From: Molanna angustata
Taxonomy: Eukaryota; Arthropoda; Insecta; Trichoptera; Molannidae
NCBI GenBank assembly: GCA_963576475.1
Contig: OY754968.1
Span: forward strand, 15,267,616-15,331,615
Length of the DNA stretch: 64,000 bases
Direction of reading: 5' to 3'
The notes below the pieces were generated by a model. That model was not told the DNA's origin, searched no databases, and saw nothing but the letters and a program-made list of their open reading frames with translations. The position numbers and the translations under genes are program-made. Numbering within the stretch: position 1 is the stretch's first letter; the number at the start of each line of letters is the position of its first letter. Positions 50,086-62,400 of this stretch are shown piece by piece.

Positions 50086-51294
50086 ACAGGCGTAGCCGTT
50101 TAGGTGAGGTTATGATGAATAAAAAGAGAGAGGAGGAAGTTACTATGTATTATGTTTTGTTGACTTTTTAGTTTCTTTTCTTTCTTTTTTGTACTTGCAT
50201 TTTTACTCTATTAATAAATAAATAAATAAAAATAAATAAATATCAACCAGGCAAAAACGCAAATCTGCACTCTGTCCAGCCTACGTGATCTTTCAAGTTA
50301 TTTGCCGCGGACGAACTATTTCACTCATCTAAAATTTATAGTCATGTATAACACGTCAAAATATTCAATGCGCATTATCTAGATTCATACGCAATCATCG
50401 CGTGGATAGAGTAAGAAAAGGAGATGCGAATTTTATCCAAATAATAAACTACAAATTTCTTTGACGATTAAATTTCCATGTAAAAATTTTATAGGATTCT
50501 CTGTCGTCAATATAATTTAATCACAAGAAGCGCTTTTATTTAATTTTATTTTCCATGAATTAATAAAATGTGTATGTATATTCAAAGATCTTCAAATTAT
50601 TTATCCTCTTGAGAAGATTTTCAGTTCGTTATGTCAATCGCTATTTCGTGTGCTGATATAATATTTGTTTACAATTCTCTTTATTTCCATCCTCTCAACC
50701 AATATGATTTATTTTTTAATATGCTTACTTTTTCACAAATCTGTTTTGCTATGGGATTTGATTGGAGAGTTTGCTATAACCATGATAAGTGACACGAAGA
50801 GTTTTTCCGGCATAATTTCAGATTTTCTTTCAGGATCCTCTACAGACACCACCGGCTTCTCTTTCTTTTCCTTTTCCTAGATATTTCTTTATATATTTTA
50901 TGTAGGGAAGGTTCTCCTTATAATTCTTCGTACCGATTCTGGATTGTAGAGGCTGATGGTATTTGGGTTTTATATACATATGATCTAACTCATACATTCC
51001 TCTACAGCCACCACCGTATAATGTTTAAATAATTAAAATAGTCAATTTAAATAAATTTATCACGCATTTTTAACTCTTTTATCGCGCAAAAATTGCTTCT
51101 CTAGGCTGAAAATAGTTGTTAATTGGAAGAAATTGCCAAATGTCTATCTCGCCACTTGCCCAGGGTGCAAATAAGTGTTTATTTCTTTAAAATAATAAGT
51201 AAACGAACGTAACGATAGACGAAAATATAAGAACTAAAACAGTAAAATTTGTTTTGGTTCTTAAATAAAAAAGTACATCATTACCATAGATTTT
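50086..51294. other. No gene recognised
   Basis: A+T-rich. GTTAATTGGAAGAAATTGCC at 51117-51136 resembles the LINE 3'-UTR type seen at 9693. The 50665-50880 frame is hydrophobic (FLICLLFHKSVLLWDLIGEF) but otherwise unsupported. Confidence 0.35.
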
Positions 51295-51620
51295 TATTAT
51301 ACATAATATACTAGATGTCGTTGTTAGCAAATTTCGTATGAATCGAAGTGATGCATTTTTCCACGGGATTTTTGACGTTTTGGTTAGTAGACCACATCGT
51401 TTTTCTTTAGAGAATAACGATTAATGTGAATTGTTTTCGGATTTATTTATCGAAAAAAACACTTTGGTTATAATTAAGATTTAGAGAACAGTTATCTGGG
51501 ATGTGTTGAAATGTAAGGAAAACTGAAATATGTTACCAACCAAAACGTCAAACGCGTGATATTCCATGACTCACTTTTTGCACGGAGTACCCCATTAATA
51601 TATTATAATAAAAATCTATG
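51295..51620. mobile_element. MITE E, copy 2 (~326 bp)
   Basis: Terminal inverted repeats CATAGATTTTTATTATA at the left and its complement at the right (17 bp perfect). The interior aligns with copy 1 in the same orientation, 1.96 kb away. No coding capacity. Confidence 0.8.
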
Positions 51621-53080
51621 AACATTACATACACTTAAATATTATACCAAATAATTTAAATATTTATCACCCATTAAACAAATCTCTGTCAGAAAAAAAA
51701 TCGAATTTTAGTATTCGTACAATTTAAGTGAACATGATTCTCTATCACAAGCCAAATGAAATTTACAGGGCAAGCTCTATATGAATGGAGGTAGTTTTTA
51801 AGGAAACTTGTGTAAAAAAATGTGAAATTTTATTAGAGCCCTTGAAAATTAATACCAAAAATGAGACTAGCAAAATAAGATTTTTTTTTAAGTTTTTGTA
51901 TTATGACTCGAAGCGGTATTGTTTTACCTACATAAGAATCACTATTGAACTATTCTCAGAAAAAAAACATAATCGTTGACCTAATAGTTTATCTGCCGTC
52001 TCTAATTTATGACTGTAATCCGATTTTATTCAAATTTCACAAAATAACTTTTGAACCACCCAATATCGCTGAACATACATAGGGTATTAAGGTATTAAGA
52101 TATAATCGATAGGTATTAAGGTCCCCTACCGCCCTGCTTCGGATGATCCTCCCTGTATGAAGCATATAGGTATATAATAAGCCCCCTTGGTGAGTGCTAG
52201 AATTAACAAAAATAAAATGAACCGCACGAATAGTTTTTAAAATTTCATGAAGCCCTTTGGATTAGCAATGCTGGGTTATATGGAATATTCACATTCCTGG
52301 ACTGTATTCATTTGAAAATAAGGCACCATCTTTATGATAAAATCGTCTAAATCATTTAGTTTGCTGCTCTAGTTCGCAGATTCCACAAAACCAACAAGAA
52401 CTTGAAGAGTTGCGATCTATAGGATTACACACTTGGGCAGAACCCACTGACTTTGGTCAGCCAAAGTAAAAACGATTTATGAAGGTTGAAAAAAATAGCC
52501 CAAAAGATAATATATCAATTCGTGAGACGAGATTTCAAGTGAAAAGGAGGAAGACAGTTATTTTCATATTTTTTCTTATGCATTTAATTTATTGTATTAT
52601 TATTTTATTATTTTCCAGTATTGCAAATAAAATGAATCAATTCAAGATATACCAATTACTTACCCCAACGATACTTAATTAAGAGTTAGAGAATTTGACA
52701 AACATCGCTTTGTAAACTTATACTTTATTAATTAAAGAGCACCATACACTTGAGAGTCATATGGCAAGTATAATATGTATATCTTTCAAATTACTCTTCG
52801 TGGCCTTTGTAGACTAAATGCCCAACTAATTCAATGAAGTTCCCTCCAATACCCACGAAAACTATGAATCAAATCGAGCAGATATAACTTAGCTTACAAT
52901 ACACCATCTTGCAACTAATTAGTTTTCCGAAGTACAGTGCACCTTTGTGATAACATCTGCCAAACGTTTCGAATCCTCTGACGTGGAGACAATTTAATTA
53001 GCTGTTGACATATTAATAAAACTTTAGTAATTATTATTGAAAGATAGTCATCTTTTTAGAAAATACAAAACAAATCTCTA
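51621..53080. other. No gene recognised
   Basis: A+T-rich. The open frames at 51785-51979 and 52479-52682 are lysine-rich and show no family motif. Confidence 0.35.
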
Positions 53081-53165
53081 CCATATTTTGAACGATCCAA
53101 AACTTTGCCATGTTTTGAATAATCCAAAACTATGCCATGTTTTAAGTGATCCAAAACGTTTGATG
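53081..53165 (+). repeat. Degenerate ~30-bp tandem repeat, three copies
   Basis: GCCATGTTTTGAATAATCCA then AAACT is repeated with substitutions three times. Confidence 0.75.
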
Positions 53166-53629
53166 ATGTTTGGAATGATTTAATATGCACATTAATTTGA
53201 AAAAATGCATTTAAAATTATGTAATGCACATTCATGTTGATTCAAAACCACTCATATACCTTTTGGGTGATTGTTCAAATTATAAGTTGATTAATTAATT
53301 CTTTATTGCTTTTTAAATTCAAAATGGTGTTAATATAAAAATATGAAATTAAGGTTAATAATACTATTTTAAAGCATTGAATTTTATTCTGATAATCATA
53401 TTATTATTTATATCACATTGTGAATCATGATAAGAACGAGTTATTTTATTTATTTATACGTGAAGCAAAAACTTCCTTTAGGGAATGTATGAGTGAATGT
53501 ATACTTGCTACAAAGAAATATTCATTCTTTAAAAAGAAATACGGTAAAATACACGAAACATATTCAAATACTGAACATTTTAAAATAAAATACATATTAT
53601 CTACTGTGAAATAATATGATACTTAAACA
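53166..53629. other. No gene recognised
   Basis: A+T-rich. A 64-codon frame (53420-53614) is lysine-rich and unassigned. Confidence 0.35.
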
Positions 53630-54130
53630 ATTAAATTAGGGAAACGAGAGAGCAGATAAGCTAGCCAAAATGGGATCAGGGCAACTTTTCATGGGACCTG
53701 AATCTGCAACTGGCCTATATGCAACCACGATTAAAAGATCGATTAAAGACTGGATAACAGTTCAGAATAATGAATTCTGGCAGGCCAGTTGTGGACAAAG
53801 ACAGGCGAAGGAATTCATCGAAGGGCCCTCTAAAAAGGACAAAAAAGCTGCCAAATCTTAGCAGAGAATAATTAAAAGCAATGACTGGTCTATTCACTGG
53901 TCACTGTCATCTGAAAAGACACCATTACCTGGGAGACACCTGGGAGCCTTTGCCCAGGAGCCTACTAAGACCCAGGCACGTGGCATATCAATTTGAAAAA
54001 TATGGGACTTTATCCAAGAAACCGAACTGCTATTGAAATGACAGCCATAAAGGCAGGTGAACAATAGATCAAACACATGGTCGCAGTGCCGCGGCGTAGG
54101 GCCCCGCTCTTAACTAATAATAATAATAAA
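53630..54130 (+). pseudogene. LINE RNase H region, I-clade-like, decayed
   Basis: The frame opens GNERADKLAKMGSGQLFMGP, the end of an RNase H domain (G-N-E-x-A-D-x-x-A), then ESATGLYATTIKRSIKDWIT, NEFWQASCGQRQAKEFIEGP and a stop near 53860. After a frame change, MTGLFTGHCHLKRHHYLG, the short C-terminal module before the zinc knuckle, is readable. Cellular or retroviral RNase H is less likely given the downstream LTGHC-LKRH motif. The copy ends in a TAATAATAATAATAAAC tail at about 54113-54130. Confidence 0.8.
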
Positions 54131-54390
54131 CAATTAAATTTATTTGCAATACGCGAAGAGAAAACTTCTCCTTGTACCCCTTGATGAATATGATGAATAT
54201 GATGTTTCTTTTTTATTTATTTATTTTGAATCAATATAAGGTCAAAATAAAAATTATAGCATAAAATAGATGTACAAAAAATGATTTGAGGAATGGGGTA
54301 AATATGTTTATTTAATATTACTTTATATGTTAAATTTTATTCAACTGATTTCTATATACCTAATACATATTTTTTATCATATGTAGATCT
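54131..54390. other. No feature recognised
   Basis: Short A+T-rich spacer. Confidence 0.4.
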
Positions 54391-54576
54391 GGGGGGAAAG
54401 TCTGGTCCAACCGGCTAAATCAAAACTCTCATGATTACCCATATCATGGATCTTATTATTATATGGGGTTGTATAATATCTTTATAGATGTCATAGAATT
54501 CCACATGATAATGATATCCATGATATGGGTAATCACGAGGGTTTTGATTTCGCCAGTTGGACCAGATTTGCCCCCC
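54391..54576. mobile_element. Fold-back MITE G, copy 2 (~186 bp)
   Basis: GGGGGGAAAGTCTGGTCCAA at the left and TTGGACCAGATTTGCCCCCC at the right, with inner blocks GATTACCCATATCATGGAT and ATCCATGATATGGGTAATCA. Same element as 25598-25789, with a different centre. Confidence 0.85.
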
Positions 54577-55424
54577 TAGGTCCTATGACTTTTCAAACAT
54601 AAACATTTAATGAATTACGGTCGGATTTCGACCTCTGCGCGACCACTTGTTCAAATAAATATGTGTATAAAACATATGTAACTCAATTTCTGTGTTTGAA
54701 ACGCTGTTTATAGTGATTTTCGTGCCATTTTCAAACAACTCTCAAAACTTTTTCCAAATGATGAGTTCAAGGAAGTATTTTTTTATTAATAAAATTCACA
54801 ATAACGAACGCAGTAAAAATAATAAGCACACAAACGAAGTCAATGTCATAAATTCAAGTTTTTCCTAATCTTGAAATTCATTCTTTCATCTTTGTGATGT
54901 AGGCAGTAGGTACTACCGCCCGATATAAAAAGTAAATTGAAAGTTGTGAATTCAGGTTGGCCGTGGAACTTCAACCCAGTGAATTTTGTTGGAAAATTTC
55001 TGACACTGTTTTGAGACAAAGGATAGATGATGACGACATTTGCCTGCCTCTTTGTGATTCAAACAAGGCACGCTGAGAAAATTTCGTGGATTTTTTTTGT
55101 AAATTCAAAGGAAACGATTTCTCCTAGCTTCGTATGTTCCATTCGAAATTTTCACAGGGAATTTTTCACGTTGCAAATTGAAAATATAAATATTGCTTTT
55201 GCTCATTATTAATATTGTGTTTATCTAGGATATGATTATTAAAAAAAATAAAATTATATATCGTATTCAACGATAATTCCGTACCACGTTGTCCGATTTC
55301 AATTATTTTTTTTTTATTATTATTAAATTTGGTTTGAATGATAAGTAAAAGAGATATTTTATCATTTTGTTGTTTATTTGTCTCCATTTTTACAATACCT
55401 TTTACATATAGGTATGTATATTTT
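54577..55424. other. No gene recognised
   Basis: A+T-rich, with no motif recognised. Confidence 0.4.
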
Positions 55425-55600
55425 TTGGAAAAAAATGAATATCTCCTTATTAAGCAAGTACATATATAATATACATCTTCCAGCATTCCCTAAATTAAGC
55501 ATAAATGCTTGTGCTATAGGTGAACAAAATCGGTCGAGGCAGGATTCGAACTCGCGACCACTGGATTACTAGCCCAGCGCGCTTACCACTCTGCCATAGA
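55425..55600 (-). mobile_element. SINE family B, copy 5
   Basis: Near-identical to copy 1: T-arm complement AGGATTCGAACTCGCGACCA, anticodon region CTGGATTACTAGCCCAG (AGT anticodon on the minus strand), body ending at ATGAATATCTCCTTATTAAG and an A-rich tail near 55427. Confidence 0.8.
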
Positions 55601-55714
55601 CCATAGATCATATTATTGTCACTCATTTATTATTATTTAAATACTTTTTTATTGTTAGTATTTGTAAATTAAAAATAAATAAATTAATTAATTTTTTTTT
55701 GTTTCTATCGAAAT
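55601..55714. other. A+T-rich spacer
   Basis: No feature recognised. Confidence 0.4.
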
Positions 55715-56077
55715 TAAATTAATTTTTAGCGTGCAATGGAAAGGCAAATGTTGGCAGTCCGTCTCCGAGATAGAATCAGAAACGAGGAGATTGGAAGTCG
55801 AAGAAAAGGTTGCCGGCATTGCAGCGAGAACTAGAAGGCTGAAATGGCAGTGGGTGGGGCACGTGGTAAGGCAAGACAGTGTCAGAGGGTCACCTGGATG
55901 AATCCTGCAGTGGAGGCCCTGGACTACAAAAAGACACATGGGAAGACCACTGAAAAGGTGGAGAGAATTATCCGACATGCGGGTCGAGGATCGCAGCAAA
56001 CAACCTCAAAACAGAACTAAATGGAAAAGTTCAGAAAAGGCCTTTATCCAGCAATGGATCGAAAATGGCTGATTAGT
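55715..56077 (+). pseudogene. RTE-like LINE C-terminus, frameshifted
   Basis: Readable in three frames: RAMERQMLAVRLRDRIRNEE, then (shifted) RRLKWQWVGHVVRQDSVRG, QWRPWTTKRHMGRPLKRWRE, LSDMRVEDRSKQPQNRTKWK and AFIQQWIENG with a stop. The order RAMER-ML-V-LRDRIRNE...W-GHV-R...GRP-RW is characteristic. One or more indels disable it. Its terminus is related to the tail nested in SINE-A at 4.72-4.83 kb. Confidence 0.75.
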
Positions 56078-57914
56078 AAGTTGATTATATATTCATGATT
56101 ATAATATCTAAAGCTTTTATATTAATCTTGTTTTGACCGAAACCCTTTTTTGTCCTCTTGACATAATAATGTATTAATGTACATACATTATTTGATTTGC
56201 TTAAAATATTCTAATTCATGTTGGTAACCTATTTCCGTGTAATTAAACTAAAAGTACTAAGTATGTACCCTATATGATTATTTACTATTAGTCTACATTT
56301 ATATGGATTTAATAACACATCCTAAGTAATCATTTATAGAGAATGGTTAATGTAAAAGCCCAAAGAGAAGGTCGGGCATTAAAAATTTATAGATACAAAC
56401 TATTCGCGGGCACCAGCTAGTTCAATTCTTTAACAAGTGTATCCAGAGGAGTAGATAACCCATGTATGTATGTACCAGGTACCTATCTAACCACGCTAGA
56501 GAGAGAGAGAGATCTCCCCCTTCATCCTAGATGAGCTTCCAAACACTTTGTTAGTTTAATATTATGTCCTTACAATAAAGGTAGACATATAGCGACATGT
56601 AACTCAAATAGGATAGATTCGAATAGATCACAAAGCTTTGGTGGGAACGAACTGAGGATATGCCGCAAAGCAGCCCTAGGGAAAGTTCAAGGCTCTATTG
56701 ATTTATACTAGACCTTCCGCTGGAAATGTTCTCAAATTTAATTCACAATTTTGTATGGTTTTGTTTTGTTGTTTTTGTTTTATTTTACCAAGGACAGCAC
56801 ACAGTACATGCATACAATTATTGAAATTAAATAAATAAAAATACAAAAATAACATGTACCTCTTACGTACTATACCTAATATCAAAATAATACAACAAAA
56901 AAGTGTGAATTAGTGGGGTGCGCGCATGAGAGAAGAGTAATACATGTGTGAGTGAAAGAGATATCTAGAAAGAGTGTGAGTGTGTGGGTGTGTATGTGTG
57001 TGAGAGGGTGTGCATGTGTGTGTAGACGAACATTATATTGACAGATTCATGAGTTGGGAAGAAAAAGAAAATATATTGCTGAGGGTGGTTGGGAAAAATA
57101 AAATTAATCAGTACCTAATTGTTATAATGTCACGATGTTAGATATAAGTTTATTTTTGAATGTTATATGTGTAATACACCCCCTTTAGGTAATTTAAATA
57201 TAATATTGTATAGTTCAATTTTACATTATTATTTAAGAAAAAAATATCTCTAGGAGTGAAAAGATGAATAATTGTAGGAGGGTATTAAGATGTTTTACAC
57301 AATACAGTTTGTAATTGTTGGTGAGAGTTGTGGAGGAATAAAACACATACAAGGTATTTTAAATATGACCAGGGGTCATGTATATAAAAAAAGAGAAAAA
57401 TAATGAAAATGGGTTAGTAAACTTAAAACTAAGTACAGAAAAAAAATTAATGCAGAAAAAAAGGAAATGTTATGGAGACGTCGGTGGTTTGTGAAGTGGG
57501 TGCGTTTTAAGGCGAGTGAGTTTGCTTGAGGCTGACATGAGGCGCTGGTCGAGCGACGTCATAATGAACATTTTATAAGTAGGTATTATTGCGTAAGAAT
57601 TAATACAAATAATTCGAACGCAACATGTGAATCAAAAAATATGTCTAAAAAAAAGTATTTTAATATAGGAAAGAATAATAATATGACTTATCACATCGTG
57701 TTATATAAAAGAATACTTACATAATTTTCATCCATTATATGTGCGAGTGGCAAGTTTTTTGTCTAGTGGCATTTTTCCTAAGAACTCGATTATTTTAGCC
57801 CAGAGAATCAAATAATGAAATGGCGTAAAAAATATTTTGTGCTGGAAATAAAACCTTAACTCTCAAAAGCAAAACCCAAAAATTGGATTGATAAAGGAAC
57901 TCAATATTAGGCAG
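56078..57914. other. No gene recognised
   Basis: A+T-rich with short GA (56493-56510) and TG-rich (56975-57025) simple sequence. TTTTTGTCTAGTGGCATTTT near 57760 is a degenerate relative of the LINE 3'-UTR hairpin. Confidence 0.35.
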
Positions 57915-58030
57915 AATAGGCCAACGTTGCGCAAGCGCTTAAAATTGATACGTAAACCAGCCTATGACTGGTCGTATGCCCTGTAGGTGCCTTATTTTCC
58001 CGGTTCCCCTATAATATTTCAACTTGGTCA
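57915..58030 (-). mobile_element. Fold-back repeat F, single arm
   Basis: CCAACGTTGCGCAAGCGCTT, GATACGTAAACCAGCCTATG, GCCCTGTAGGTGCCTTATTT and ATTTCAACTTGGTC. The opposing arm is missing. Confidence 0.65.
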
Positions 58031-58103
58031 AAAAACATACATAGAATGCGTCAAATGTTCGTTATAACTGTTAGTTTTATATTTTTTTGAACAGCAAAAT
58101 TTA

Positions 58104-58180
58104 AAATTAACTGAAACCTTGTTGAACAAGTACAAACATATTCATCTTCCTACATTTTTAAGTAGAGGCTTATAGATTGG
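58104..58180 (-). mobile_element. SINE-B body fragment (weak)
   Basis: AACCTTGTTGAACAAGTACA then AACATATTCATCTTCCTACA resembles the body of SINE-B copies 1 and 5. The tRNA head is not present. Confidence 0.35.
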
Positions 58181-58596
58181 ATACATCCATGTGACTCTAA
58201 TTAGCTTTACAATGTTATTGTTTATTTTATGCACAGAAAGATAAATATATAAATAAATGCAAGTTTTTTTATAGAAATCTAGTTGGTGTGTTTCAGCGTA
58301 TTCGTTTTTTTTATTTCAAAATAAAGGCAATAAAACACTTAAATATGTCATTAAAATGTTTTTCTCACTAAAAAAGATCTAGAAACCCTGGAGCATTTTC
58401 ATTCATAAACATTTCAGCGTTAAAATTTTTTGAGATATATGGAAATATAAAATAATAATTCAAATGTTGATAACCCCTGGTTGGAACAAAAAATACAAGT
58501 AAATTTTAGCTTGTGCATCAAGCGGAAATACGCAGACACACTAAATGATCTTCTCCGAATTTCAAGTTAATCCACACGTAGGTATGTATAAATTTG

Positions 58597-58940
58597 TCGG
58601 TCTTCGTGGCTCAGTTGGTTGGGTATCTGATTGCTGATCCAAGGGTCCCGGGTTCGATTCCTGGTGGAGACACAGTTTTTAATTATGTTTTCAGTCTGGA
58701 TCTGTGAGACGATTAATATCGTAAGTCTTCAAAATATGGCAACTTGTTATTGGGTGTGTGTTAAATTAATATTTGACATAGTACCTGTTAGAGCGATCGG
58801 ACAGACAAACTGGAGGAGACTTGCTGTTGACAGGGCGGGATGGAGGCAGTATCTTGAGGAGGCCAAGGCTCGCACCGGGCTGTAGCGCCATTGCTGATGA
58901 TGATGATGACCTGTTAGTTGCCCGAGAAGCAATATTATAA
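58597..58940 (+). mobile_element. SINE family A, copy 8, with nested RTE tail
   Basis: Well-preserved head: a 7-bp acceptor stem GTCTTCG (58600-58606) pairs with TGGAGAC (58665-58671), enclosing a 72-nt tRNA-like region with T-stem-loop GGGTTCGATTCC. The body follows to TACCTGTTAG, is broken by the insert at 58792-58908, and resumes TTGCCCGAGAAGCAATATTA. Confidence 0.88.
58792..58908 (+). mobile_element. RTE tail inserted in SINE-A, 9-bp duplication
   Basis: The 117-bp insert encodes AIGQTNWRRLAVDRAGWRQY, LEEAKARTGL and a stop, almost identical to the end of the RTE element at 4430-4527 (AIGQTNWRRLAADRAEWRQF). It ends TAGCGCCATTGCTGATGATG then ATGATG. ACCTGTTAG flanks it at 58783-58791 and 58909-58917. 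Confidence 0.88.
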
Positions 58941-58997
58941 ATTATAAATAACATATTGTATGTATGCTGCAAAACCTCTAAGTTGGTGTTTTTTGAC

Positions 58998-59400
58998 TTT
59001 GCGCTTGCGCAACGTTCACCAATTATGCCTTGTTATCGAGTTCCCTTATCAATGTAATTTTTGAAAGTTCTATATATTTGAATAATGTGTTACAATTCAC
59101 CAGAAAATAAGGAATTAATACTATTGCCATCTATAACGTATCGAAGAAACCTTTTTTTGGAATGCCATCTATTGAGAAATTAGTTTATTTGTAAACAATG
59201 AAAGCAACAGTCCTTATAAATGGGGTGACGGTGTCTCGCACAGATGTCACCCCTGAACTGCGCCACAATTGGTGAACGTTGCGCAAGCGCATAAAGTGGT
59301 CACGTAAACCAGCCGATGACAGGTCGTAAGCCCTGTAGGTGCCTTGACTTCCTGGTTCTTCTATAATATCCAATCTTCGTCTCTGTTGAGATGTTAAAGT
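58998..59400. mobile_element. Fold-back element F, second full-centre copy
   Basis: The left arm is truncated (GCGCTTGCGCAACGTTCACC, AATTATGCCTTGTTATCGAG). The right arm is long (AATTGGTGAACGTTGCGCAA, GTAAACCAGCCGATGACAGG, CCCTGTAGGTGCCTTGACTT, CAATCTTCGTCTCTGTTGAG). The centre contains GCCATCTATTGAGAAATTAG and TCACCCCTGAACTGCGCCAC, the complements of centre blocks of the 42.8-kb copy, so the loop is flipped relative to that copy. Confidence 0.75.
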
Positions 59401-62400
59401 TTGTCAATAAAAAAGATAAAAGATAAGTAGTTATAACTATTAAACTCCAAAAAATGCAATACTTACGTCATGCGAAGGAACATTTAATTAATAAATCGAC
59501 ATCCGGTGCGTGGAGGAGCTGTTGAGAGCGCGAAATGTTCACCACGTTGGATGTAGGTACCTAACTGACAAGGTGTATGAATAAGAAGATTCTAGAAAAA
59601 AGATTGGGTGATTTTCATTCGTATATGTATAATAATTAACGTACGTGCAAAGATTATATTTTACTAACAAAGTATATAAGGGTAGGTATAGGATAATGGT
59701 GGGTCATAAGGTGAAATATTCGGGTAAGATATGGGGTGAGGGGTTTAATGGAAAAAAAAGTCAAAGAATTGGTGAAGTGTCAAAAAACGTTTTGTTGTAA
59801 ATGACAGATTTATTGGAATTTAAGTGTTTCTGGATCACTCAAGTGTCCTGAAATTTTAAAGCTCTCAATTATTTTTAAACGTGTATTTGAAAATAAACAA
59901 TGACGAAGAAACCTTCCAATCTTTTAAAGGCTTATTTTTTAAAGTCAAGATTTATATCACTTTGATATTATTTTAATATTCTTGTGTTGTAAATGCGTGA
60001 TTAAATATTTAAGTATCTGTAAAATATTCCTTAATATTTTGATCTTCCTACGTAAACAATATACATAAACGGAAAAAAATGTTAAAGAAAAACTCTTTCC
60101 TGAACTCGGTACGGGTATATGAAATATTTTTGATTGGGTCAACATAATCTCCTGGCAAATTTTATCCATATTTCAGCTGGTTTTAAATAAAACTTTGGGT
60201 TGTTTGACATTCGATAACAATTTTCGTAAATTTAAATTTGAAAATTTTAATACCAACTGAATGACGTGCAACTTTTGTGACAGTTAATTTCTAATCTGCC
60301 AGAGAATATTAAATAGACCAAATCAGAGATGAAAGGAGGAAAAAGGTACCTATTGAGTTAGGTTTATCTCTGTTTTCATCGTTAATTTCGCAGTAAATCA
60401 ATTTTTGTTGATCTCTCAAAACATTGTACGGACGGTTGAGTTTAGTACAATTTCGGTTCAGACGCTTCGTGTTTTTACATATCATTAGTTTTAATGTTAT
60501 GCAATATGTTGTATGTATTTTCTGGTGCATTGCGCCCAAAGTCATTCTATCTATTTGACAATAAAAATAAAAATATGATTTGGCTAATTTTTGTATCCGT
60601 TTTCATTCTTATTGTAACGTCTTTCTTTACTTAACAAAATCTTATTATATCTATTATTTCAGTACACTTGCAACACAATAATCTCATTTCCATAGTATTG
60701 ATCAAATATTATTTCCTTAGCATACGTTAGAGCTATGGTGAATTTGAATGGAAATATTGGATCAATGCGTCAATCTTTTTGTTCCCAGCGATAATCATTA
60801 TTTTTTATTTGCTGCCTTTAAAACATTGTTCAAGTATTCATCAAAACACTGTTTCATTAATTCCCACTGATTCTAATATCATCAAATTAATTTGATTCCA
60901 CCAACAAATTTCTTATGGAAACATTAGTAAAGTTTTACCAAAAAGTCACCTTGTTTTAACTCAAATTTGTACATAATATCTCAGATAAATACGATTTTAA
61001 CGATAGACTTAACAAAACAGTCATTACGATTTTTCCATGGCATGGTGTTTAAAGATAAAGCATATTCTAATACACGCATCCTAGATGAGTCAGAAATAAA
61101 ATTGAAATTTTTGAAGGTGGTTCAGTATGAAATGGATTATACAGCATCAAATCCACGATTCCCTAGAGGGAGATAAAAATGGTCTCCACACACGAGCTAA
61201 CGCCAGAGTAATCTTCGTTATGCCAATTACCTGGTTACCCGGGAAAAATGCGGATTGAGATTAGCATACGGCAATAATTTGTCTCGAATTCTTCCGTGTG
61301 TATATTTTTTCTCTTTTCAAAACAACCCCCGCATTACATGTGCAAAAGATTTTTATTTTACATATTTTAATGTTGTTTTTTTGTAGGTGTCATAAAAATA
61401 ACTTCTTTGACTCATTTCGTTAAGAATATTTATAAAAATAAATGTAGGTATTTAGGTTAAAATTTGGGCGAAAAAAAATTTAATAGAAATATAATGGACC
61501 CCTTTTAGACATAATGCAGACACCTTCTCTAAAATTTTGAACTACAACAGTATTGAGATTTTACATATACGTACGATTATTTAAGATTTTTATATAATGA
61601 CATTATTGTTAACTCATCATGATATTAAAACAAAGTCGACCCCCGTTATAAAGTGGCTTGTTGTACGACTGTATTTTGATTGTATTTTGTTATCAATTCC
61701 TGGCAAAGGAAAGATTCTTTTTTTATTTTTTCACGTTAGTTATTCTTAGAACTAGAAACTACTATTTGACAACAGGAACTCGCCACTTTCTCACAATCAA
61801 TTAAGTCATTATCTTTATTGTTTTGAATTCTGTTCCATTCGTGTGTCCAATTTGGAAGTTAATTTTGTGTATGTGGAAGAAATTTTAAAGCGGAGCAAAT
61901 TTATATCATTGTTTGTACGGATACTATGTATTCTCATTTATAAACACAGGTGTAAAAACTCATATTGAAAAATCTAATGGTAGAAACATATTCGGTGCAA
62001 CTTGTTAATTTTTTTTTAGAAAAGTTTTGCAGCTGCAAAAAAAAACAACTAAAACGAACAGTGGAAATTTTTATTATTAGATTTTTCAAGTCGTTAGAAA
62101 AACACTCCGTGCATAGTCGTTAAAAGTATATTATCTTCAGTAGAGATAAAACCAGGACACTTATTTCATATACATTCATAACTTCAAACTAAGGTAGGAC
62201 AAATGGAACAAAGTTGAAAATTATTCAGGTATATATGAACAGAGACAGAATTACACTTGCCTGAGAATAAGTTTGAATCAAAGATATAGAGTTATTTGTT
62301 TTCATTAAACAATTAAATAAGTGAATTTTAAAGTGTGAAGTATTTAATCTACAATATTATTTATGAATTACATACAATGTGTAAAATTTTGTAAGAAAAT

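Larger units (their letters stand above)
58265..58997 (+). repeat. Interspersed repeat D, copy 3, split by SINE-A
   Basis: TCTAGTTGGTGTGTTTCAGC, TGAGATATATGGAAATATAA and GATAACCCCTGGTTGGAACA match copy 1. The continuation CTGCAAAACCTCTAAGTTGG, TGTTTTTTGAC appears only after the SINE (58968-58997). TATAAAT on both sides of the SINE (near 58587 and 58941) is a plausible duplication. Confidence 0.7.

Noticed and set aside
50665..50880. 71-codon hydrophobic open frame as a membrane protein
   Set aside because: Hydrophobicity is expected from T-rich DNA. There is no family motif and no splice context.
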